In this document: in pieces, positions 44,861-50,168 of the stretch
Layout: every line of letters begins with the position of its first letter
How positions within the stretch are numbered: the stretch's first letter is position 1
Assembly: GCA_938015805.1 (NCBI GenBank)
Contig: CALLXF010000074.1
Coordinates: 1-50,168, forward strand
DNA: 50,168 nucleotides
Direction: 5' to 3'
Source of the DNA: an uncultured Saprospiraceae bacterium
GTDB taxonomy: Bacteria > Bacteroidota > Bacteroidia > Chitinophagales > Saprospiraceae
Made by a program: the position numbers and the translations under genes
The notes under the pieces: generated by a model
What the model saw: the letters and a program-made list of their open reading frames with translations, nothing else
Databases searched by the model: none
Told to the model about the DNA's origin: nothing

Positions 44861-44951
44861 TTTTAGATTAGATGAAGTTGCTTTAAATTACTGTAAAATT
44901 ACTAAACGACCATATCTCGGATGAGATGATTTATTGACCATTAATGAAATT

Positions 44952-47114
44952 ATGAAGCATTTAAAAAAATTACTTTTCGGTTTTATTCTTTTATCATTTA
45001 GTAGTGTCGCTATTGCTGGAGAAGGTATGTGGCTACCATTGCTATTAAAAGCACTCAACGAAAATGAGATGAAAACCATGGGAATGAAAATGTCCGTTGA
45101 GGATGTTTATAGTGTAAATAAAAGTTCGCTTAAAGATGCCATCGTGCATTTTGGAGGTTTTTGTACCTCAGAGATAATCTCTCCGGATGGACTACTACTG
45201 ACTAATCATCACTGCGGATATGGACAGATACAGTCTCACTCATCTGTAGAAAATAACCTGCTCAAAAATGGATTCTGGGCAAAAACTAAATCAGACGAAC
45301 TAGAAAATCCAGGACTTACCGCCACATTTATAGATCGCATCGATGATGTATCTAAGCAAGTCCTTGCAGGTATAAATAATAAAATGACTGACAAAGAAAG
45401 ACAGTCAGCCATTGATCTAAACCTAGAGGTAGTTAAAAAAACCTACAACCTTAAGGACTATCAGGAACTCGTTATCAGACCGTTTTATAATGGCAACCAA
45501 TACTTTGCATTTACAACTACGATCTATCGAGATGTTAGACTAGTCGGAACACCACCAGAATCGATCGGAAAATTTGGGTCGGATACAGATAACTGGGTAT
45601 GGCCTCGTCATACCGGTGACTTTTCTCTATTTAGAATTTATGCGGGACCAGATAATCTTCCTGCAGATTACTCTGAGGCAAATGTCCCTTATAAACCAAA
45701 ACACTTTTTACCGATCTCATTAGATGGTGTAGAAGAAGATGACTTCACGTTAATTTTTGGGTTTCCAGGACGTACTAATCAGTATCTACCAGGAGTAGCC
45801 GTAGAACAAACAATGAATGTCCTTAACCCTGCAAAAATCAAAATTAGAGATACTGCTCTTAAGATCATAGATAAATACATGAGAGCTGACGAAAGTGTCC
45901 GTATCCAGTACGCTTCTAAATTTGCACGGGTTGCTAACTACTGGAAAAAATGGATCGGTGAAAACCAAGGTCTTAAATCCACAGATGCACTAGGTAGAAA
46001 AAGAAAATTCGAAGCTGAATTTACTCAGAATAATAAAACTAAAACGGGTCGTACACTGCTCTCAGATTTTACATCGTACTATAAAAATATCGAAGAAGTA
46101 GCACTGACTAGAGATTATTATAGTGAGATCGCCATACGTAATATCGAATTGCTAAACATGCAACGATACATCCGTAGGCTCGTAAGTACATATGAGGAAA
46201 ATGGTGAAACTGGCTATGACCAATATAAAGGAAGGCTAGCAGGATTTTTTGATAATTTTTATAAAAACTACAGAGCAGATATAGATCAGGAAGTATTTAC
46301 TGCACTTGTAAAATTATATGTAGAAGATGTAAAACCTGAGTATGTTCCAGAAGGTTTTAATGCACTGTCAGGTGTAGATAGTTATAAAAATCTAAGTAAA
46401 CTTATTTACCAAAACACAGCATTCACTAATAAAGAAAGTGTAGAAGCTCTGATGGCTTTACCAGCTGCAGAGGCTGTTGCCAAAATAAAAATGGATCCTG
46501 CATACAAACTCGGAGTCCAATGGGAAAATTTATATAATGAAAAAGTAGCCCGTCCTTACAGCAGTAAAAAAATGAGGATTGATTCTCTCCAGCGTATCTA
46601 TATGCAATCTATCATCGAAACTTTCCCTAAGCAAAAATTTTATCCAGATGCAAACAGTACGATGAGGGTGACCTATGGTCAAGTAAAAGGATATCAACCT
46701 AGAGATGCTGTATCATATACGCCTGTAACTTACCTCGATGGAGTGATAGAAAAATATGTGCCGGATGATTATGAGTTTGATGTAAATGACAAATTACTAG
46801 AGCTATATAATAATAAAGATTACGGGCAATATGCAGATACTAACGGTAAGGTCCCTGTATGCTTTATAGGTTCTAATCATACCACCGGAGGGAACTCGGG
46901 TAGCCCAGCAATAGATGCCCATGGAAATCTGATCGGTCTTAATTTTGATAGAGTGTGGGAGGGAACTATGAGCGATATAAACTATGACCCTTCCATCTGT
47001 AGAAATATCATGGTCGACGCTAGATACATTTTATTTATCGTGGATAAATATGCGGGAGCAACACACCTCATCGATGAGATGAAGCTTGTCCACCCTAAGC
47101 GTAAAAAGAAATAG
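44952..47114 (+). CDS. S46 family dipeptidyl-peptidase, DPP11-like specificity
   Basis: A 720-residue exported serine peptidase. The signal peptide ends about residue 22 (SSVAIAG-EGMW). The catalytic His is in LLTNHHCGYGQ, the Asp in WPRHTGDFSLFR and the Ser in TTGGNSGSPAID (Ser649). Eighteen residues after the Ser is Arg667 (NFDRVWEG). In known S46 enzymes this position is Arg in DPP11 (Asp/Glu-preferring) and Gly in DPP7 (hydrophobic-preferring), so DPP11-like specificity is expected. These enzymes cut dipeptides from oligopeptides in the periplasm. The ATG at 44952 is chosen because the signal peptide starts there (MKHLKKLLFG). A terminator follows 28 bases after the stop. The gene stands alone. 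Confidence 0.93.
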   Translation: MKHLKKLLFGFILLSFSSVAIAGEGMWLPLLLKALNENEMKTMGMKMSVEDVYSVNKSSLKDAIVHFGGFCTSEIISPDGLLLTNHHCGYGQIQSHSSVENNLLKNGFWAKTKSDELENPGLTATFIDRIDDVSKQVLAGINNKMTDKERQSAIDLNLEVVKKTYNLKDYQELVIRPFYNGNQYFAFTTTIYRDVRLVGTPPESIGKFGSDTDNWVWPRHTGDFSLFRIYAGPDNLPADYSEANVPYKPKHFLPISLDGVEEDDFTLIFGFPGRTNQYLPGVAVEQTMNVLNPAKIKIRDTALKIIDKYMRADESVRIQYASKFARVANYWKKWIGENQGLKSTDALGRKRKFEAEFTQNNKTKTGRTLLSDFTSYYKNIEEVALTRDYYSEIAIRNIELLNMQRYIRRLVSTYEENGETGYDQYKGRLAGFFDNFYKNYRADIDQEVFTALVKLYVEDVKPEYVPEGFNALSGVDSYKNLSKLIYQNTAFTNKESVEALMALPAAEAVAKIKMDPAYKLGVQWENLYNEKVARPYSSKKMRIDSLQRIYMQSIIETFPKQKFYPDANSTMRVTYGQVKGYQPRDAVSYTPVTYLDGVIEKYVPDDYEFDVNDKLLELYNNKDYGQYADTNGKVPVCFIGSNHTTGGNSGSPAIDAHGNLIGLNFDRVWEGTMSDINYDPSICRNIMVDARYILFIVDKYAGATHLIDEMKLVHPKRKKK

Positions 47115-47142
47115 GAATTACAGAAGAGTAAACACAATTGTT

Positions 47143-47181
47143 AAAGCCTTGGTCATGTAAAAATGATCGAGGCTTTTTTTT
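47143..47181 (+). terminator. Intrinsic terminator after the S46 peptidase gene
   Basis: AAAGCCTTGGTCAT (47143-47156) pairs with ATGATCGAGGCTTT (47163-47176), a 14-base stem with two G-U pairs, a six-base loop and a run of eight T. It lies 28 bases after the stop codon. Confidence 0.88.
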
Positions 47182-47278
47182 AAGGCTTACGCCAATGTTA
47201 GATTTTATTGCATCTAATACAATATTAAAACTATTTTATTAGTTTTATGACTATATTTTTAGTTATAATAAAATCTAT

Positions 47279-48427
47279 ATGCGTTTTGCCTTAGTATATA
47301 TTATCTTTTTTTTGACTCCACTCCTAGTAAAAGGACAAGAAACTTCTGATACGATCTTACCTATCGTACAGAAATATATATCCACAGACCAGTATAACGA
47401 TGCCCTACAATTAATAGAACACTGTACAGATACCATATGTGCATTTGCTAAAGCCGATATCCATTATCGTATGGGCAATTACGCGGAGGCAAAAAATATT
47501 TTTGAAGATCTATCAGAGTGTAATTATCAAAGGCATTCTTGCTCTCGTTATCTAAGTAAAATATATGAGTCAGAAGGAAACATACCAAAAGCCGTAAATC
47601 ATTATTTACATCTGATAAAATCGGATAGCACAAATGCACTTTACCACAGAAAACTAGGAGGTCTCTATCAAAAATCTGGATACACACTAGAGTCTCTTAA
47701 TGCTTATTATAAAGCACGATCTCTAAACCCCAGTGACATTATTACGATCACTGCCTTATCAGAAATGTTATTTAGCCTAGATCAGACTGCAGCTGCCGAT
47801 AGTCTGATTATGATAGGACACCGTTTAGATAGTACTAATATAAACGTGCAACTAATCCGTTCTAGAATCGCCTACAAACTAAAAAAATACCAGGAGGTCA
47901 CTGAGGTACTCTACAAAATAAAAGGTCGTATCGATCTAGACGATTATAGTAATAAGATACTAGGCTTTAGTATGGTAAAAATAGACTCCTTTAATAAAGC
48001 CATTTTTACACTACATAAAGTTTTGCTAAATGATCCAGAGGCAGAGTCTGTACATTATTACCTTGGACTAGCCTACGAAAATACCGAGCAACCTGAATTA
48101 GCCTCTAGCCATTTTAATAGAGCCTTATCTGCCGGCATATCAGCACAGACCTCACTATACCATCGGAAAATTGCTAAACTGGCTTCGGAAAAAAAAGACT
48201 GGCCCACTGCTATAAATCATTATAAGAGATCACTAGATTATAAAAGGAATCCAGAAGTCTTTTTTCTCTTAGCGAGAGCCATGGATACTTATTATAAAGA
48301 TAAATCTGCAAGTGTCAGATATTATAAAAAATACATCAGCTCCGATCACAAAAATGATCAATGGAAAAATTATGCTGTCCAACGTAAAAAACATTTAGAA
48401 GAAATCGCATTTCTCCAAAAGAACTAA
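47279..48427 (+). CDS. Exported TPR-repeat protein
   Basis: A 382-residue protein with a signal peptide (residues 1-18, LLVKG) and a likely cut before Gln19. The rest is made of TPR-like helical repeats (for example MGNYAEAKNIFEDLSE, GNIPKAVNHYLHLIKSD, YTLESLNAYYKARSLNP, FNKAIFTLHKVLLNDPEA, QPELASSHFNRALSAG, KDWPTAINHYKRSLDY). It probably sits in the periplasm or on the outer membrane as a scaffold. It precedes blaI by only nine bases, so it is part of the same operon as a BlaI-M56 signalling pair. Confidence 0.82.
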   Translation: MRFALVYIIFFLTPLLVKGQETSDTILPIVQKYISTDQYNDALQLIEHCTDTICAFAKADIHYRMGNYAEAKNIFEDLSECNYQRHSCSRYLSKIYESEGNIPKAVNHYLHLIKSDSTNALYHRKLGGLYQKSGYTLESLNAYYKARSLNPSDIITITALSEMLFSLDQTAAADSLIMIGHRLDSTNINVQLIRSRIAYKLKKYQEVTEVLYKIKGRIDLDDYSNKILGFSMVKIDSFNKAIFTLHKVLLNDPEAESVHYYLGLAYENTEQPELASSHFNRALSAGISAQTSLYHRKIAKLASEKKDWPTAINHYKRSLDYKRNPEVFFLLARAMDTYYKDKSASVRYYKKYISSDHKNDQWKNYAVQRKKHLEEIAFLQKN

Positions 48428-48436
48428 TACTTAAAT

Positions 48437-48811
48437 ATGACTAAAGAAAATAAAAAACTCACAAAGGCAGAAGAGGAAATCATGCAACTCTTCTGGGAAC
48501 ATGGTCCTAGTACAGTAAGTAATCTCATTCAAAAAATGGACGAACCCAAACCTGCACAGACGACTGTCTCTAGTTTTGTACGTATCCTAGAAAAAAAAGG
48601 ATTTGTGGACCATAAAGTCTATGGTCGTACTTATGAGTACTTCCCTATAATCACACAAGAATCCTATTCTAAGTTTTCTTTACGCAGTCTGGTCGGAAAT
48701 TATTTTGGAGGCTCCATGAGCCAGCTAGTTTCCTTCATCGCCAAAGAAGAAAACCTGAGTTTAAAAGAAATTAGTGCATTAATTGATGATCCTAAAAATC
48801 AAGAAAAATGA
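48437..48811 (+). CDS. blaI: BlaI/MecI-family repressor
   Basis: A 124-residue winged-helix repressor of the BlaI/MecI/CopY family: LTKAEEEIMQLFWEHGPSTVSNLIQ, AQTTVSSFVRILEKKGFVDHK and a C-terminal helical dimerisation part. Family members bind as dimers and are cut or released when the partner M56 sensor is activated. The ATG at 48437 is nine bases after the TPR gene and the stop overlaps the sensor gene by four bases (ATGA). Target genes are unknown; no beta-lactamase gene is in the window. Confidence 0.92.
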   Translation: MTKENKKLTKAEEEIMQLFWEHGPSTVSNLIQKMDEPKPAQTTVSSFVRILEKKGFVDHKVYGRTYEYFPIITQESYSKFSLRSLVGNYFGGSMSQLVSFIAKEENLSLKEISALIDDPKNQEK

Positions 48812-50168
48812 TAGCTTACATATTTGAATTTTGTACACTTCTCGCATTATTTGGGCTGGGGTACTTACTACTGGTTAGTGGAACCAGTAATTATCATATT
48901 CTGCGTAAATATATTGTAGGAAGTGTGATCGTAAGTATAGGACTACCGTTTGTTCCAGACTTAGTATCTAACGACCTACTCGTTTACTCTTTAGTATTAC
49001 CTGAGACTACTATTATAGCTCAGGGTACTGCCACTATAAGCAAAAATATTAATACTAATGGATCAATAAACTTACAACGGTTACTTCCATACATTTTAGG
49101 ATTGATCACTTTGTTTTTTGCATTTAGATTTTTATATGCATTATACCACATTGCTAAAATTATTTTTAATGCTCAGCTTGATGATAACCATGGCGTCCCG
49201 ATATTAAAATCAGCAGAAATAAAAACACCATTTTCCTTCTTTAACTATGTCGTACTTCCAGAAGATATCACTCTAGAACAAAGATCCATAGAGACCATTA
49301 TAGCTCATGAAAAACTACATATCAAATTTAATCATTCACTCGAAAAAATATTTATTGAGTTATTTAAAGTCTGTGCATGGTGGCATCCTGTCTCATGGAT
49401 GTTTGCTAAAGAACTAGAGTTAGTCCATGAGTATCAGGTAGATGATGCCATGACGGAACAGCTAGAATTTAAAACATATAAAAAAATATTATTGCAATTA
49501 ATTATAGATCCTCAGGGCCCGAGGATGATTAATCCTATTTCTTCAAATATTAAAAAAAGATTACTTATGATGAATCAGAAAAAAATAAAAAATCAACCCA
49601 TGAGGTTTATTCTATTATTCTCAGTAATGGCAATCGGAAGTTTAATAATTCATTCTTGTCAGCAAGATGATATAGATACTAAAGTAAAAGAAAATACTAA
49701 GCAATCAGAAATGAAGTCCCTTGTACAAAACGATCCATATGAAATTACTCTTGTAGATACGATTACCACTTTTGACTACGACACTTACGAAGAAACCGTT
49801 CAAATAGCAGAATCCAAAGATCAAGTTTTTATTACACCTGATCAGATGCCGCTTTTCCCTGGTTGTGATCAAAGCTTACCCTACGATCAACTAAAAGAGT
49901 GCAGCACAAAAGAACTTTTACGGTATATTTATACGAATCTCGTCTACCCAGAGAAATCAAGAAAGGACGGAATCGAAGGTATGGTTGTTGTAAAATTTGT
50001 AGTTAGTAAAAGCGGCTATATTTTTAACAAAGAGTTTGTAAGAACTCCCGATGTGCATTTACAACAATCTGTAAATGCTATGCTAACAAAAATGAACGAG
50101 GAACACACATGGATACCCGGTGTACAAAATGGAAAAAAGGTAAATGTCCAGTATACGTTACCTGTAAA
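48808..50168 (+). CDS. M56 (BlaR1-like) sensor peptidase with TonB C-terminal domain, cut by window end
   Basis: An open frame from ATG 48808 without stop to the window end (453 residues seen). Residues about 5-125 hold membrane helices. The zinc motif HEKLH is in IIAHEKLHIKFNHS (about 171-175), and HEYQVDDAM follows as the M56 third-ligand block. A further membrane helix (about 268-284) precedes a periplasmic part with the Bacteroidota TonB-type block MPLFPGCDQ and GMVVVKFVVSKSGYI. This is the usual Bacteroidota BlaR1-like antirepressor with a TonB fold in place of the beta-lactam sensor. It forms an operon with blaI (ATGA overlap). The C terminus is lost at the edge. Confidence 0.92.
   Translation, partial: MIAYIFEFCTLLALFGLGYLLLVSGTSNYHILRKYIVGSVIVSIGLPFVPDLVSNDLLVYSLVLPETTIIAQGTATISKNINTNGSINLQRLLPYILGLITLFFAFRFLYALYHIAKIIFNAQLDDNHGVPILKSAEIKTPFSFFNYVVLPEDITLEQRSIETIIAHEKLHIKFNHSLEKIFIELFKVCAWWHPVSWMFAKELELVHEYQVDDAMTEQLEFKTYKKILLQLIIDPQGPRMINPISSNIKKRLLMMNQKKIKNQPMRFILLFSVMAIGSLIIHSCQQDDIDTKVKENTKQSEMKSLVQNDPYEITLVDTITTFDYDTYEETVQIAESKDQVFITPDQMPLFPGCDQSLPYDQLKECSTKELLRYIYTNLVYPEKSRKDGIEGMVVVKFVVSKSGYIFNKEFVRTPDVHLQQSVNAMLTKMNEEHTWIPGVQNGKKVNVQYTLPV

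Noticed and set aside
1-50168. Antiphage defence, CRISPR array, prophage, transposon, tRNA or rRNA genes
   Set aside because: No cas, transposase, integrase, toxin-antitoxin or reverse transcriptase sequence, no regular spacer array, and no T-loop GGTTCRANNCC-type tRNA end in the intergenic DNA.

Overview
The window is AT-rich chromosomal DNA of a gliding or type IX secretion (T9SS) type Bacteroidota. The evidence is a RemB-like barrel, PorZ-like and PorE-like proteins, GldH, several secreted proteins with T9SS C-terminal sorting domains, BshA (bacillithiol), an S46 peptidase, and BlaI-M56-TonB signalling. Many secreted proteins carry Gln at the predicted +1 position after the signal peptide, a Bacteroidota habit. 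A member of Saprospiria or a related lineage is possible, but I cannot fix the rank from sequence alone. I see no rRNA, tRNA, tmRNA, CRISPR array, insertion sequence, integrase or phage gene. This is core chromosome rather than an accessory island.

Positions 1-10383 (minus strand) hold a cell-envelope block: M16 peptidase-like protein, then mreB-mreC-mreD-PBP2 (rod shape), folA, a DUF2851 gene, lpxK (lipid A), a RemB/Wzi-like barrel, and the first codons of metH cut by the window edge. Several neighbours overlap by 1-8 bases. RodA, the usual partner after PBP2, is not there. PBP2 has no ATG/GTG/TTG start upstream of its membrane anchor.

Positions 10500-15147 (plus) hold dnaN, nadD, a PorZ-like T9SS protein and a DUF4199 membrane protein. 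Positions 15169-19563 hold bshA (minus), a MerR-type regulator with a degenerate cobalamin domain, a YceI lipoprotein with a strong terminator, and an unrecognised exported protein. Positions 19679-24319 hold cysS, a glutaminyl-cyclase-like M28 lipoprotein, a thioredoxin-like T9SS cargo protein, a 617-base gap with repeats, and ssb.

Positions 24365-31339 hold a secreted lipase/esterase-like protein, a DinB-fold plus radical SAM pair, a TPR protein and a PorE-like lipoprotein. Positions 31397-38249 hold small or conserved proteins, the rRNA methyltransferase RlmD, orphan rmlA, a flippase-like membrane protein, a TMEM220 protein, a flavin reductase and a TlpA-like thioredoxin. Positions 38549-44860 hold grpE-dnaJ, gldH, a MATE transporter, endonuclease I with a sorting domain, an FKBP lipoprotein and a YwaF-like membrane protein. 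Positions 44952-50168 hold an S46 dipeptidyl-peptidase with the Arg that marks Asp/Glu specificity, and a TPR-BlaI-M56/TonB operon cut by the window end.

I did not find a clearly novel multi-gene system. The observations most worth checking are the non-canonical PBP2 start, the co-occurrence of a glutaminyl cyclase with a run of Gln-starting exported proteins, the degenerate B12-type MerR regulator, the helically phased CGA motifs upstream of ssb, and the DinB/radical SAM pair.
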